Positions 17,860 to 27,409 of a DNA stretch of 64,000 nt are shown one piece after another. The notes beneath the pieces were generated by a model. The model did not search any database. It saw only the letters and a list, made by a program, of their open reading frames with translations, and was not told where the DNA came from. This DNA comes from Cyanobacteriota bacterium (GTDB lineage: Bacteria > Cyanobacteriota > Cyanobacteriia > CACIAM-69d), in contig JAKRSF010000004.1 of NCBI GenBank assembly GCA_022402445.1, positions 187,858-251,857 on the forward strand. The letters are read 5' to 3'. Position 1 is the stretch's first letter, and each line of letters starts with the position of its first letter. Made by a program: the position numbers and the translations under genes.

Positions 17860-18981
17860 ATGACCCGCGATCGCGCCCCGTCGGATTCTTTTGTGGATCC
17901 CTTTGCGGATTTATTTGACACCATCGAAGCCCTGGTGATGTGCCATTCCCCCAGCGGCGATGAGGGGGAGGTCGATCGCTATCTGGCGGCGCGGCTCAAG
18001 GCGTTGGGGGCCGAACCGTTCCAGGATGGGGCGGGCAATGTCATCGTTAAACTGGCGGCGGCTGCGGGGAATGGCGCGATCGCGGCGGAGTCTCGCGCGG
18101 TGGCGATCACGGCCCACAAGGACGAAATCGGAGCCTATGTCAAAACCCTAGGGGCCGATGGGCGCGTCTTTCTGCGGCGGCTCGGGGGGGCGTTCCCGTG
18201 GGTTTATGGGGAAGGGCCGGTGGATCTGCTGGGCGATCGCGGCACCGTCACCGGCATTTTGAGCTTCGGGTCGCGCCATGTGTCCCACGAATCGCCCCAG
18301 AAGGCCCAGCAAGATACAAAACCCCTCACCTGGGAAGACGCTTGGGTGGATACGTTCCGATCGCCCGAGGAATTGATGGAGTTGGGGATCCGTCCCGGTA
18401 GCCGCGCCGTGGTGGGGAAACATCGCAAAGCGCCGCTCCGTCTAGGCGATCGCATCGCCAGCTACACCCTCGATAACAAAGCCTCGATCGCGATCCTCCT
18501 GGGGGTCATTGCCCAAAAGCCCCGGCCAGCGGCGGACACCTACCTGGTCTTTTCCGCCAAGGAAGAGGTGGGAGCCCTTGGGGCCATGCACTTCTGCCAG
18601 CGGCAGCGGCTCGATGCGTTGGTGGCCCTAGAAATCTGTCCGATCGCGCCGGAATATCCCGTCATGGATGGGCCAATTCCCGTGCTGCTGTCCAAGGATG
18701 GCTATGGCCTCTACGACGACGACCTGAATCGTTCATTGCAATCGGCCGCCGATCGCGCGGACATTCCCCTCCAGATCGCCGCGATCGACGGGTTCGGCAG
18801 CGACGCCACCATCGCCATGAAATTCGGCTGCATCCCGCGCGGGGCCTGCCTGAGCTTTCCGACCCACAACACCCACGGCTACGAAATCGCCCACCTCGGC
18901 GCGATCGCCGCCTGCATCCCCATCCTCTGCCAATGGATCGAACGGGAAGCGGGCCAATGGCGCGATCGGCAACCCCTCTAG
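17860..18981 (+). CDS. M42-family metalloaminopeptidase
   Basis: A 373-residue co-catalytic metallopeptidase of the M42 (glutamyl aminopeptidase/endoglucanase-like) family. Likely ligands and catalytic residues are His in AITAHKDEIG, Asp in YTLDNKASIA, the Glu pair in FSAKEEVGALGA, and His in FPTHNTHGYE. M42 enzymes form large cytoplasmic complexes that trim small peptides. It begins five bases after the M16-like gene, so the two are probably co-transcribed, perhaps for peptide turnover. Family call strong, specificity unknown. Confidence 0.88.
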   Translation: MTRDRAPSDSFVDPFADLFDTIEALVMCHSPSGDEGEVDRYLAARLKALGAEPFQDGAGNVIVKLAAAAGNGAIAAESRAVAITAHKDEIGAYVKTLGADGRVFLRRLGGAFPWVYGEGPVDLLGDRGTVTGILSFGSRHVSHESPQKAQQDTKPLTWEDAWVDTFRSPEELMELGIRPGSRAVVGKHRKAPLRLGDRIASYTLDNKASIAILLGVIAQKPRPAADTYLVFSAKEEVGALGAMHFCQRQRLDALVALEICPIAPEYPVMDGPIPVLLSKDGYGLYDDDLNRSLQSAADRADIPLQIAAIDGFGSDATIAMKFGCIPRGACLSFPTHNTHGYEIAHLGAIAACIPILCQWIEREAGQWRDRQPL

Positions 18982-19081
18982 CAACCCTTTGGTAATCCCT
19001 GTTGCAGATGATTGCCAGAGCCACGGGGAGATCCAGCGCTTCCCCTACAATGGCGGAAAGACCCAAATTCCCCAAAACCCT

Positions 19082-19546
19082 ATGGCTGCAACGGTTGCTG
19101 ATGTGATGAGCCGCGATCCGATCGCGGTGAATCCCCACACCCCCCTCAAGGAGGCCATCAAACTGCTGGCGGAGCATCGCATCAGCGGGATGCCCGTCAT
19201 CGACGATGGGGGCCAACTGGTGGGGGTAATTTCCGAAACGGATCTCATGTGGCAGGAGGCCGGCATGGAGGTGCCCCCCTTCATCGCCATCCTCGACAGC
19301 GTGATTTATCTCAAAAATCCCCTGCAATTCGAGCGGGAGTTGCATAAGGCGATCGGCCAAACCGTCGGCGATGTGATGACGCAACCGGCCACCACCACCC
19401 GCCCGGACGTGTCCCTCCACGATGCCACCAAGCACCTGTTGGACGGCGGTTTCCATCGACTGCCCGTGGTGGATGGGGCCGGGGCCGTGGTGGGCATCCT
19501 GACGCGGGGCGACATTGTGCGGGCCATGGCGGCGGGTTTGGAATAG
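19082..19546 (+). CDS. CBS-domain pair protein
   Basis: The 154-residue protein consists of two CBS domains: TVADVMSRDPIAVNPHTPLK with DDGGQLVGVISETDLMWQE, and TVGDVMTQPATTTRPDVSLH with GAVVGILTRGDIVRAM. Such free-standing Bateman modules bind adenine nucleotides and regulate partner proteins; the partner is not visible. The ATG at 19082 (MAATVADVM) is chosen because the first domain begins there. It lies 100 bases after the M42 gene. Confidence 0.9.
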   Translation: MAATVADVMSRDPIAVNPHTPLKEAIKLLAEHRISGMPVIDDGGQLVGVISETDLMWQEAGMEVPPFIAILDSVIYLKNPLQFERELHKAIGQTVGDVMTQPATTTRPDVSLHDATKHLLDGGFHRLPVVDGAGAVVGILTRGDIVRAMAAGLE

Positions 19547-19611
19547 GGCGCGATCGCGGTATTGGTATTGGAGTACACCTTTATCCGTCAGCCAGCGCTG
19601 CCTGTTGCCCC

Positions 19612-20274
19612 ATGACTCCTGATGCCATCCGCACCGCCCTGGGTTCCGATGATCTGGGCGATCGCCTCCGGGCGGTCAATGAGATTCGCCAACTGGAGCC
19701 GCTGGAGGGGTTGCCGCTGCTGGCGATCGCGGCGGCGGATGCGAACCCTCGGGTGCGGTATGCGGCGGTGAGCCAGTTTGACCACTGCGGCGACAGCGAT
19801 CGCGAGGCAACCGTGGCCCTCCTGCGCGATCGGTTACTCAATGACAGCGAGCCAGACGTGCAGGCCGCCGCCGCCGATGTGCTCGGAGCCCTCAAGGCCA
19901 CGGAAGCCTTTGAAGAATTAGCCCAGGTATATCGCACCACGGGGGAATGGCTGCTCAAATTCAGCATCATTTCCACCCTCGGGGAACTGGGGGACGCGCG
20001 GGCGGTGGATCTGCTCACGGAGGCCCTCGATAGCCCCACGGAACTGGAGCGGCTCGGGGCGATCGGTGCCCTGGGTGAGTTGCAAGATCCCCGCGCGATC
20101 GCCCTGCTGTTGCCCCTGGTGAGCAATGAAGATTGGCAGATTCGCCACCGCACCGCCCGCGCCCTCGGGTCCTTCCGCAGCGATGGAACGGTCCGCGCCG
20201 CCCTAGAAACCCTGGCCGCCGATGCAGTTGAGCAAGTGGCGATCGAAGCAAAAGAGCAATTAAACGCCAATTAA
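19612..20274 (+). CDS. HEAT-repeat protein, NblB-like
   Basis: A 220-residue chain of HEAT/PBS-lyase-type helical repeats, for example NPRVRYAAVSQFDHCGD, DVQAAAADVLGALKA, LERLGAIGALGELQDPRAIA and WQIRHRTARALGSF. Length and repeat type fit NblB, a CpcE-like protein needed for chromophore detachment when cyanobacteria degrade phycobilisomes under nutrient stress. Other phycobilin lyase-like HEAT proteins are the alternative. A 33-base hairpin repeat lies 13 bases after the stop. Confidence 0.6.
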   Translation: MTPDAIRTALGSDDLGDRLRAVNEIRQLEPLEGLPLLAIAAADANPRVRYAAVSQFDHCGDSDREATVALLRDRLLNDSEPDVQAAAADVLGALKATEAFEELAQVYRTTGEWLLKFSIISTLGELGDARAVDLLTEALDSPTELERLGAIGALGELQDPRAIALLLPLVSNEDWQIRHRTARALGSFRSDGTVRAALETLAADAVEQVAIEAKEQLNAN

Positions 20275-20287
20275 ACGCCAATTCCAC

Positions 20288-20320
20288 CGTAGGGGCGGGG
20301 TTTCCCCGCCCAGCCCCCAC
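20288..20320 (+). repeat. 33-base interspersed hairpin repeat, copy A
   Basis: The repeat starts CGTAGGGG, contains the perfect palindrome GGGCGGGG-TTT-CCCCGCCC and ends AGCCCCCAC. Identical copies lie at 35673-35705 (inverted) and 50646-50678. Degenerate CAGCCCC(CA) units follow to about 20392. All copies are between genes, just past gene ends. Confidence 0.9.
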
Positions 20321-20392
20321 CAGTCGCCCTCGCCCAGCCCCCACCGGCCACCCCGCGCCCCGTTTCACCGCGCCCAGCCCCTAGCGCAAGCC

Positions 20393-21580
20393 CTAGCGGA
20401 CGGTGCCGACGCGATCGCTCTGGGCAATCACCTGACCATTGCGCACCAGCCGGAAAGACGCCCGCCATTGGCCCTTTTGCAGGGGACCGAAGCGGGTGCC
20501 CTGGCCCACATAGACCACGCGATTTTTCGTATCGCCATCAATCGGCTGGGTGTGGTCCACCAGCTTGCGGCCATCGGGGGCAATGAGGGTGAACTGCTCC
20601 ACATCCCCCGCCCGCAGGCCGTAACTATGGATCCAGAAAATGAGGGCGGGGCTGTCACCGGCCAGCTCATCGCTCGTCCAGCGGCCCAGCCAGGAATCGT
20701 CCTCCGTGACCGCCTGGGGGGCAAAGCCGGAGCGCACGATGCCCGTTTCCCGGTAAGGAATCGGTTCGCTCCAGAGGGGCGATCGCGCCGTCAGGTTGCA
20801 GCCGGTGGACTGGGCGGGGCCGGTGAACGGGTCGATCGCATCGGAGCCGCGCCGCACGGTGATGTGGACATGGGGGAAGGTGGTCATGCCCGAAAGGCCC
20901 ACCTCCCCAAGGGGCGTGCCGGTTTCGACGCGATCGCCCGGTTGCACCCGCACGCTGTCCCGCTTGAGGTGGCAATACTGGGTGCTCCAGCCGTTGCCGT
21001 GGTCCACCATCACGCCGTTGCCGCACTCAATGTCCTTGACGCTGGCCTGGTCTTCGGGGGTGAGGATGCGGCGATCAGGCACCCCATCCCGGCGGGCGGT
21101 GACGGTGCCCGGTGCGGAGGCGATGACGGGCACGGCGGTGTCGGGGGTCCAGGTGGGGATGGCAAAGTCCGTGCCGTTATGGTCGTCGTAGGTCAGTTGG
21201 CCGCAGGTGTAGTCGATCGCGTTGGGTTTGGCCGGGTCGCGATCGGGGTAGAGCAGGACGAAGCAATCTTCCCCCAGCTTGCAGTCAATGGGTTTACCGA
21301 ACCGGATGGGGGCGTTGTTGTCCGCCACGAGGGTTTGATCCCCCTGGCCCAACAGGTCGCTGACGGTGCTGCTGGTGCTGGCGGTGGGGGAGGCTGCGAT
21401 CGCGTCGGTCTTGGTCTGGGGGCTGGGGCCGCTGGCGGCGCGATCGCCCGTGCCGGGAACCGCGCAGGCCGTCAGGGCCAGGGCCATCAGGGCGGGCAGG
21501 GACCGGCGGCGACCTCCGTAGTTCAGGCCGCCCAGCAGGGTTAGGAAATTTTGATTGAGTTGGTCTAGACGTCGATTCAA
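20393..21580 (-). CDS. M23-family peptidase-like lipoprotein
   Basis: A lipobox, LALTAC with Cys39, marks export and lipidation. A low-complexity Ser/Thr/Ala linker leads to a LytM/M23 domain with zinc ligands in DDHNGTDFA (His134, Asp138) and FPHVHI (His237/His239), plus His204 in STQYCHL. M23 enzymes cut peptidoglycan cross-links. The C-terminal 130 residues are an extra beta-rich domain. The TTG start at 21580 is backed by GGAGG seven bases upstream, inside the end of the preceding gene, and overlaps its TGA, indicating translational coupling. Length 395 residues. Confidence 0.85.
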   Translation of the reverse strand: MNRRLDQLNQNFLTLLGGLNYGGRRRSLPALMALALTACAVPGTGDRAASGPSPQTKTDAIAASPTASTSSTVSDLLGQGDQTLVADNNAPIRFGKPIDCKLGEDCFVLLYPDRDPAKPNAIDYTCGQLTYDDHNGTDFAIPTWTPDTAVPVIASAPGTVTARRDGVPDRRILTPEDQASVKDIECGNGVMVDHGNGWSTQYCHLKRDSVRVQPGDRVETGTPLGEVGLSGMTTFPHVHITVRRGSDAIDPFTGPAQSTGCNLTARSPLWSEPIPYRETGIVRSGFAPQAVTEDDSWLGRWTSDELAGDSPALIFWIHSYGLRAGDVEQFTLIAPDGRKLVDHTQPIDGDTKNRVVYVGQGTRFGPLQKGQWRASFRLVRNGQVIAQSDRVGTVR

Positions 21581-22359
21581 CGGGCCACCTCCAGGGGCGA
21601 TCGCAAGGTTAACTCTAAATCCGTCGCCTCAACGACGACCACATCCACACTGCGGCGGCCCGTCAGCAAACCGCCCACGGCCCCGGCCCCGGCCCCGGCC
21701 AGCACTTCCCACAGGTCAATGCGGCCAAAGATTTCCGACAGGACCGTTGCGGCCCCGGCCCCGATCGCGGCCCCCGTGAGAATTTGGCGGGTGCTGGCCC
21801 CCTCGCGGAGGGTTTCCGGGCGGCCAATGGGGCCAGATTGGGCATTGATCGCCTGGGTGCGGCCATCGGGCAGGGTCAGATCCCGCGCCAGAAACTGCAC
21901 CCGCTGCTCGCCGCTCGGTTCCAGGGTGCCCGCGATCGTACTGCCCGCCGGAATGACGATCGCCCCATCGCGGGTGACCGCCTGCCGCACCGTGAGGGTG
22001 ATTTGCGCCGTTTCGTCCGGCATCACCACCAGCCGCTCCGCCTCCCCCTGCTCACCGCGATAGCGGGTGGGAATGGCCGTGCCGCTGGGCAGCATCGTCG
22101 ATCGCCGGAACAGGGCCGGAGTTGGGTTGGGGGAAGGGTTGGGCATTTGGGCCGTCGGGGCGATGGGTGCGGGCGTTGCCCCGATGGGTGGGGGCGTTGC
22201 CCCGATCTCGGCCACCTGTCCCCAAACGGGTAGGGTACTCGACACCAGCCACAGGGCACCGAGGCCGATCCAGCGCCAGGATCGCGATCGCCGATCGCCC
22301 CCCCCGAGCCGCTGCCCCCGGAGTTCCCCCGCAGAATCCCTGCGCGTTTTCATGGTCAT
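21577..22359 (-). CDS. Exported protein of unknown function, coupled to the M23 gene
   Basis: A 260-residue protein with an Arg-rich N-terminus and hydrophobic segment 31-47 (signal peptide or anchor). Residues 52-66 carry a doubled heptapeptide (IGATPPPIGATPAP), then a Pro-rich spacer. The folded part has IPAGSTIAGTLEPSGEQRVQ, a pattern reminiscent of the TrbI/VirB10-like beta fold, and a Gly/Ala-rich hydrophobic segment near 190-235 (AAIGAGAATVLSEIF, LAGAGAGAVGGLLTG). It ends within the start of the M23 gene, so the two products probably work together in the envelope. The doublet is encoded by a 21-base repeat shared with the kinase at 30452-32143. Confidence 0.6.
   Translation of the reverse strand: MTMKTRRDSAGELRGQRLGGGDRRSRSWRWIGLGALWLVSSTLPVWGQVAEIGATPPPIGATPAPIAPTAQMPNPSPNPTPALFRRSTMLPSGTAIPTRYRGEQGEAERLVVMPDETAQITLTVRQAVTRDGAIVIPAGSTIAGTLEPSGEQRVQFLARDLTLPDGRTQAINAQSGPIGRPETLREGASTRQILTGAAIGAGAATVLSEIFGRIDLWEVLAGAGAGAVGGLLTGRRSVDVVVVEATDLELTLRSPLEVAR
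22165..22206 (-). repeat. In-frame 21-base repeat doublet, copy 1
   Basis: Two 21-base units (plus-strand core CGATGGGTGGGGGCGTTGCCC and a near copy) encode IGATPPP and IGATPAP near the N-terminus of the exported protein. The same doublet, including flanking GATCTCG, recurs at 31973-32014 in a histidine kinase gene. Confidence 0.85.
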
Positions 22360-22482
22360 GGGTTTACTAACCTCCGAATTTACGCCCGATTTGCGTCGTG
22401 CTGTTCCGTCTCCAAACCTTGCCTAGCCCCAACGGACCCCTCTCCCCAGACGCGCGATCGCCGGTCCAGGTTGCGATCGCCC

Positions 22483-25400
22483 CTAGGACGGCATATGGGC
22501 CTGCCGCAGGGGAATGAGAATGCGAAACTCCGTCCCTTCGCCTATTTGGGACTCACAAATCAACTGGCCCCCGTGGTTTTCCGTCACCACCTGGTAGCTA
22601 ATGGACAGGCCCAGGCCCGTGCCCTTGCCCACGGGTTTGGTGGTAAAGAACGGGTCAAACAGCCGCGATCGCGCCCCCTCGGGAATCCCCGGCCCATTGT
22701 CGCGGATCGAAATCATCACCCACTCATCCCCCGATTGCAGGGCCGTTTCGATCGTGATGCGCCCGCGCGATCGCGCCCCATCCGCCCCCCCATCCCGCGC
22801 CGCGATCGCCTCAGCATGTTCATCGATCGCATCGATCGCATTGGCCAGCACATTCATAAACACCTGGTTGAGCTTGCCGGGATAGCAATCCACCAGGGGC
22901 AATGGTCCATACTCGCGCTGCACCTCGATCGCCGCGCGATCGCCGCGCCCCTTCAGGCGATTGTTCAAAATCGTCAGGGTACTGTCGAGGCCCTCATGGA
23001 TATCCGCCGCCTTCATTTCCGCCTCATCCATGTGGGAAAAGGTCCGCAGGGACGTGACGATTTCCTTGATGCGATCGGCCCCGCTCTGCATCGACGCCAG
23101 CACCTTGGGCAGATCCTCTTCGAGGAACTCCAGCTCAATCGCCTCGATCTCCTCCGCAATGTCCGGCGGCGGCTCCGGCAGCACCGCCCGGTACATCTCC
23201 AGCAGGCGGATCAAATCCTCACAGTAGAGCCGCACATGGTCCAAATTGCCGTAGATGAAATTCACCGGGTTATTGATCTCGTGGGCCACCCCCGCCACCA
23301 ACTGCCCCAGGCTCGACATTTTTTCCGTCTGCACGAGCTGGGCCTGGGTGCGCTTGCGATCCTCAAGGGCTTCCGCGAGGCGCGCCGCGTGGGCCTGCTG
23401 TTCCGCCGCCCGTTCCTGCATTTGGGCAAATAAAAAGGCTTGGTTCAGGGCGATCGCGATTTGCCCCAACACCCCCTGGATCAGTTTCACGTCCTCCGTC
23501 TGCCAGCGCTGGGGCTGATAGCAGCCGCAGGAGATGATCACAATCCGGCCATCGTGCATGGCGGCGGGCACCACCAGAATGGAGCGGTAGCCGCCGGTCT
23601 GTAGGGCGGCGCGGTATTGCTCATCGGGGCAGTCGTCGAGATCGTCATAGCGCAACGTCTCGAGCCGCAGCAGTTGGGCCGCCACTTCCCCGAAGATTTC
23701 CGCTGGATAGTAGCCCGTCAGGTCCGGCAGGTGCTCGCGGCGGGCTTCCCATTCCACATGCCAGCGGGGCTCGTCACCGGGGAGGTACCAGGCGAAATGG
23801 ACGCGATCGAGCCCCATCAACTGTCGAATTTCTGAAAGGGCTAGGGCGATCGTTTCCGCTGGCGGCGTGGCGATCGAGGCGCGGATCCGGCTGGTGAGGC
23901 GGTTATAGAGCCGCTCCCGTTCCACCTGCCGCTGCAATCGCTGGCGGGAAATTTCGAGGGCCCTGGCGGCGGATTTGCGATCGCTGATGTCCCGCACGAT
24001 CGCCTGGAGGATGGTGCGATCGACCACCTGCACCGCCGTCAGGGCCACCTCCGCCTCGAAGGGGGTGCCATCGAGCCGCTGGTGGAGCCATTCAAAGGTG
24101 CAGCTTCCGTTGGTGAAAGCCTGTTGGATATAGTCAGCGGCGGCTTGCTCCGAGGGGCGTCCGTCCGGCTGGTGGCTGGGGGAAACATCGGCGGGACTGG
24201 TGCCGATGAGATCGCTGGCGTCCTTGCAACCGAAGAGTTTGATTGCCGCCGCGTTGCAGTGTTCAAAGCGCCCATCGGAGATGAAAAGGACGGAGTAGAT
24301 ATTTGAGTCAAACAGCGCCTGGAAGACGCGGTTCGATTCCGCGAGCTGCGCCCGCGATCGCTCCAAAGCCTCCAAGGTGGCCTTATCCTGCGTGATGTCC
24401 CGGTGGGTGGCCATGTGCCCAATGATCTGTCCGGTGCGATCGACGATCGCGTCCGTCCGCACAAACACCGGAAACACCTCCCCATTCGCCTTGCGGTGCT
24501 CCGTTTCCCCGATCCAGGACTCGCCCGTCTGCATCTGGGCGCGCATAACCTCCAGATCCTGGGGATTGGTGAAGACGGCGGGAATGTCGCCAGCGGCGAT
24601 GAACTCCTCCAGGGACTCGAAGCCGTAGAGTTTTAGAAAACTGGGGTTGAGGTAGGTGGCGCGCCCCACCAGGGGATCGGCCATGCCGATGGCGTCGCTG
24701 GAGCTTTCGACGGCGTGCTTGAAGCGCAGCAGATCTAGCTCGACGGCCCGCTGGTCGTTGATGTCCATGAGGGTGCCGTCGAGCCAGAGGACGTTACCGT
24801 CATCGTCGTAGGCGGCGCGGCCCTTTTCGTAGATCCAGCCGAGGCTGCCGTCGGCCCGCTGGACGCGATATTCGAGGCTGTAGCTTTGGCCGGCGCGGAT
24901 GGCGATGGTGACGGTTTGGCTGACGCTGGCGCGATCGTCCGGGTGGATGAGGTCGCCCATGGAGCGGGTGGCCCCTGGACTGGTGAAGTCGGCGGCGGGA
25001 TAGCCCGTGAGCCGTTCGATCGCGTCGCTGATGTAGAGCATGGTCCAGTGCTCATCGAGCAGGCAGCGATAGATGGCCCCCGGTACGCTATCGACGAGGG
25101 TGCGGAAGCGGGTTTCGCTCGCTTGCAGGGAGGCGGTGGCGGCCCGGAGGTTGGAGATGTCGCGGGCGATGGTGGAGAAAAATTCGACGGTGCCCTGGCG
25201 ATCGCGGTGGGCAATGAGCACCTGGGAGACGGGAATGGTGGTGCCGTCGATGCGATGGAATTCCCCCTCGCCCCGCCAGAGGCCCGTGGCGATCGCGATC
25301 GGCAACTGCTCATGCTCCATGGCGGCGACCCCCTCTGGCCCCAGGAGCTCTTCCCAATCGAGGGGCCGCTCCCGCATGGGGTGGGGATGGGTGGCTAGGG

Positions 25401-25950
25401 GGATCTCGTCCTCCGAAAGCCCCAGGAGCGATCGCAGGGCCGGATTGAGGTAGGTGGCGCGCCCCGCCGCATCAAACAGCCCCACAAAATCCGGCGTCGC
25501 TTCTAACAATTCAAAGGCCCGTTCCCGCTCCCAGGCGGTGCGCCGCGCTTCGGTGACATCGCGCCCGGTCACCAGGAGGAGATCGCCCTGTTCAGTGCGG
25601 GCAAAGGTGCAGCGCAGCCAGCGGTATTGGCCCCCCTGGCAACGGTAGCGATTTTCTAGGGGGGCTAGCCGCTCCCCCGCCGCCACCCGCGCGATCGCTT
25701 GGCCAAAGGCGGCCTGCTCGTCGGGGTGGATCAACTCCCCCAGGGGCATCTGCTGCAACGCTTCCGGCGATCGCCCCAGCAGATCCGCCCAGGCCCCATT
25801 GCCCATCAGCAGCGTACCCGACAAATCCAGCGTCGCCAGGAGATGGCCACTGCGCTCGAACAACTGCCCCCAATCCGACCCAAAGGGGTGCATTTTGGTC
25901 ATATCCCCAGGCGCGTGCCCATCAGTAGTACTGCTGTCTGGAACGGTCAT
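22483..25950 (-). CDS. Multi-PAS/GAF sensor histidine kinase
   Basis: A 1155-residue soluble kinase with no clear membrane segment. It has about five PAS domains (roughly 30-135, 145-270, 285-400, 405-525 and 540-660), a GAF domain (690-840), and a coiled coil. The DHp domain carries His890 in [19 protein letters not shown], and the ATPase domain has the N box [22 protein letters not shown] and [19 protein letters not shown] is the HisKA-like type common in cyanobacterial PAS kinases. No receiver domain or response regulator gene is adjacent, so the partner is elsewhere. Ligands of the PAS and GAF domains cannot be read. Confidence 0.9.
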   Translation of the reverse strand: MTVPDSSTTDGHAPGDMTKMHPFGSDWGQLFERSGHLLATLDLSGTLLMGNGAWADLLGRSPEALQQMPLGELIHPDEQAAFGQAIARVAAGERLAPLENRYRCQGGQYRWLRCTFARTEQGDLLLVTGRDVTEARRTAWERERAFELLEATPDFVGLFDAAGRATYLNPALRSLLGLSEDEIPLATHPHPMRERPLDWEELLGPEGVAAMEHEQLPIAIATGLWRGEGEFHRIDGTTIPVSQVLIAHRDRQGTVEFFSTIARDISNLRAATASLQASETRFRTLVDSVPGAIYRCLLDEHWTMLYISDAIERLTGYPAADFTSPGATRSMGDLIHPDDRASVSQTVTIAIRAGQSYSLEYRVQRADGSLGWIYEKGRAAYDDDGNVLWLDGTLMDINDQRAVELDLLRFKHAVESSSDAIGMADPLVGRATYLNPSFLKLYGFESLEEFIAAGDIPAVFTNPQDLEVMRAQMQTGESWIGETEHRKANGEVFPVFVRTDAIVDRTGQIIGHMATHRDITQDKATLEALERSRAQLAESNRVFQALFDSNIYSVLFISDGRFEHCNAAAIKLFGCKDASDLIGTSPADVSPSHQPDGRPSEQAAADYIQQAFTNGSCTFEWLHQRLDGTPFEAEVALTAVQVVDRTILQAIVRDISDRKSAARALEISRQRLQRQVERERLYNRLTSRIRASIATPPAETIALALSEIRQLMGLDRVHFAWYLPGDEPRWHVEWEARREHLPDLTGYYPAEIFGEVAAQLLRLETLRYDDLDDCPDEQYRAALQTGGYRSILVVPAAMHDGRIVIISCGCYQPQRWQTEDVKLIQGVLGQIAIALNQAFLFAQMQERAAEQQAHAARLAEALEDRKRTQAQLVQTEKMSSLGQLVAGVAHEINNPVNFIYGNLDHVRLYCEDLIRLLEMYRAVLPEPPPDIAEEIEAIELEFLEEDLPKVLASMQSGADRIKEIVTSLRTFSHMDEAEMKAADIHEGLDSTLTILNNRLKGRGDRAAIEVQREYGPLPLVDCYPGKLNQVFMNVLANAIDAIDEHAEAIAARDGGADGARSRGRITIETALQSGDEWVMISIRDNGPGIPEGARSRLFDPFFTTKPVGKGTGLGLSISYQVVTENHGGQLICESQIGEGTEFRILIPLRQAHMPS

Positions 25951-26267
25951 GGCCGACTTGCTTGCGGATCCCTTGCACTCAACCCCATGGCCGCGTCCTA
26001 GGGTTGCCCCGCCGCGATCGCACCGGGGTCGCCTTCCAGCATAGCGCGCCCCCCAGAGCCCCCCAAGCCCCCATCAACCCGTCGATTTCTAACCCATTGC
26101 CGTCGTGGGGCACCACCCCTAGAGCGCGTGATGGGGCGACAGGATTGGGGTCTGTTGAAGCAGCGCCCCCGCCGCGATCTGTGTTTCAACAGAACTATGG
26201 ATGCCCCAAATCCAACGAGCCCTAACCGGATCTGACGAGATGTAGCTCGCCCCAATCCGCCCTAACT
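25951..26267. other. Divergent gap with a nine-base inverted repeat
   Basis: This region separates the divergent PAS kinase and the gene at 26268. TCTGTTGAA (26151-26159) and TTCAACAGA (26185-26193) form a perfect nine-base inverted repeat around a 25-base GC-rich centre, which could be an operator or leader hairpin. No promoter hexamers or genes were convincing. Confidence 0.4.
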
Positions 26268-26756
26268 ATGGCCAAATTCCCCAATCTGGACGATGCCCTC
26301 CACTGGCTACGCTTTAGCGCCAGGGGTCAACTCATCACGGCCTTGGTGGTCATCGGCACCGCGATCGCGATCGCGCTCATCACCGCCGAACTGATAAGCA
26401 CCACCACCGAAATCACCGTCCTCGACAAACACACCACCCAGGAACTCGTCCCCGTCCGCGTCACCACCCGCTCCACCAACACCGACGGCAAAACCATCAC
26501 CCGCGATCGCATCCGCTACGAATACGAGTACCGCTACTGGATCACCACCCCCACCGAAACCCTAGAAACCAACAGCAGCGAATGGTTACAAAAACTAGGC
26601 ATCAGCGCCAGCTATGAAACTCTCCAGGAAAACCATCGCTACTCCGTGCAAATCCTGCCCTGGTTTGGCCGCCGATTCCTCCGGCGCGTCGAGGCCGACC
26701 TTGGCCCCATGCCTCCCCCAGCGACGCCCCTCCCCTCTCCAGAGCCATCCCCCTGA
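26268..26756 (+). CDS. Unknown single-pass membrane protein
   Basis: A 162-residue protein with one membrane helix (about residues 20-42). A Thr-rich, strand-prone region follows (EITVLDKHTTQELVPVRVTT, IRYEYEYRYWITTPTETLET), then a conserved-looking HRYSVQILPWFGRRFLRRVE segment and a Pro-rich tail. The protein would face the periplasm or lumen with its C-terminus if the helix is an uncleaved signal anchor. No family was recognised. It converges on the lipoprotein gene at 26850. Confidence 0.6.
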   Translation: MAKFPNLDDALHWLRFSARGQLITALVVIGTAIAIALITAELISTTTEITVLDKHTTQELVPVRVTTRSTNTDGKTITRDRIRYEYEYRYWITTPTETLETNSSEWLQKLGISASYETLQENHRYSVQILPWFGRRFLRRVEADLGPMPPPATPLPSPEPSP

Positions 26757-26769
26757 GGCCACGGCGGAC

Positions 26770-26833
26770 GGGTGCAGCCATTGGCCCGCTCGGGCCATCC
26801 TCCTCAAGGCTGAAGGCAACGCTCGCTGCACCC
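26770..26833. terminator. Cruciform-like convergent terminator candidate
   Basis: GGGTGCAGC (26770-26778) pairs with GCTGCACCC (26825-26833), and inside the loop TGGCCC-GCTC-GGGCCA forms a second hairpin. It fills the gap between two convergent genes. There is no T-run, so termination is only inferred. Confidence 0.35.
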
Positions 26834-26849
26834 GCACCCTTACTGCCCC

Positions 26850-27140
26850 TTAGTCATTGTCACCGCCGTTGCCATCGTTATCGTCGTCCGAGTCCCCATC
26901 CCCGTCCTCTTCGTCATCCCCATCATCGCCATCGCCGTCTTCATCCATGCCGGCATCCGGAGCCGCCCCAGGCCCCTCCACCGGAGGATTCGCCGCCGGA
27001 GGCACATTCGGCGCGGGGGGCGCACCACAACCGGCCCCAACCAGGAGACTAACCGCCGCGATCAGGGCCAGGAGGGGCTGCCCTTGCAGCAGCATTCGGA
27101 GCAGGGCCAGGGGAGAGCGAAAGGTGGGCATGGCAGACAC
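26850..27140 (-). CDS. Small lipoprotein with Asp/Gly-rich acidic tail
   Basis: A 96-residue product with a hydrophobic signal (residues 22-37), a lipobox SLLVGAGC with Cys38, a Pro/Ala-rich spacer (39-63), and a tail of Asp, Gly, Glu and Asn (65-96). Residues 66-77 read DEDGDGDDGDDE, matching the EF-hand loop consensus at positions 1, 3, 5, 6 and 12 but lacking the hydrophobic residue at 8. Calcium or other cation binding is possible. The tail is encoded by GAT/GAC-type triplets that may expand or contract. It is the last gene of a same-strand run from 32.8 kb. Confidence 0.6.
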   Translation of the reverse strand: MSAMPTFRSPLALLRMLLQGQPLLALIAAVSLLVGAGCGAPPAPNVPPAANPPVEGPGAAPDAGMDEDGDGDDGDDEEDGDGDSDDDNDGNGGDND

Positions 27141-27179
27141 GGAGATTCAAGCTCCAATCAGTGCGGTTAACTAACGGTA

Positions 27180-27409
27180 CTAAACCAGGATCTTAGCAAA
27201 CCCCAAAGCATTGCCGCGATCGTCAACTCCATCCTTAGCAAAAGCGAAATAATTTTGAGGAAAACCACCCTGGCAATGACGGACCCTATCGATGGTCAGA
27301 ATTAGTGGATGTCTTGAAATTTCTGACGCGAGCAACCCAATGGGGAATCCTCCGAAGCGATCGCCCTTGCCGGTGTATGCCAAACTCCAAGAATCGATGC
27401 CGTTAAACC
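27180..27409 (-). other. Open frame with protein-like composition, possible gene remnant
   Basis: After the cyclase stop, another minus frame stays open to 27180, reading SWSLAYTGKGDRFGGFPIGL, then HPLILTIDRVRHCQGGFPQN and a C-terminal ALGFAKILV. It has no own start outside the cyclase gene and no recognised family. It may be the tail of a decayed gene or chance. Confidence 0.25.

Noticed and set aside
20468-21544. Long plus-strand frame opposite the M23 lipoprotein gene
   Set aside because: The minus strand carries clear M23 motifs and a lipobox. The plus frame is Gly/Ala/Val-rich shadow sequence.
24325-24350. tRNA T-arm-like GGTTCGATTCC
   Set aside because: It is inside the histidine kinase coding sequence and no cloverleaf can be built around it.
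25998-26255. 85-codon minus frame in the gap before 26268
   Set aside because: It overlaps the inverted repeat region and is Arg/Gly-rich; no homology pattern or ribosome site.
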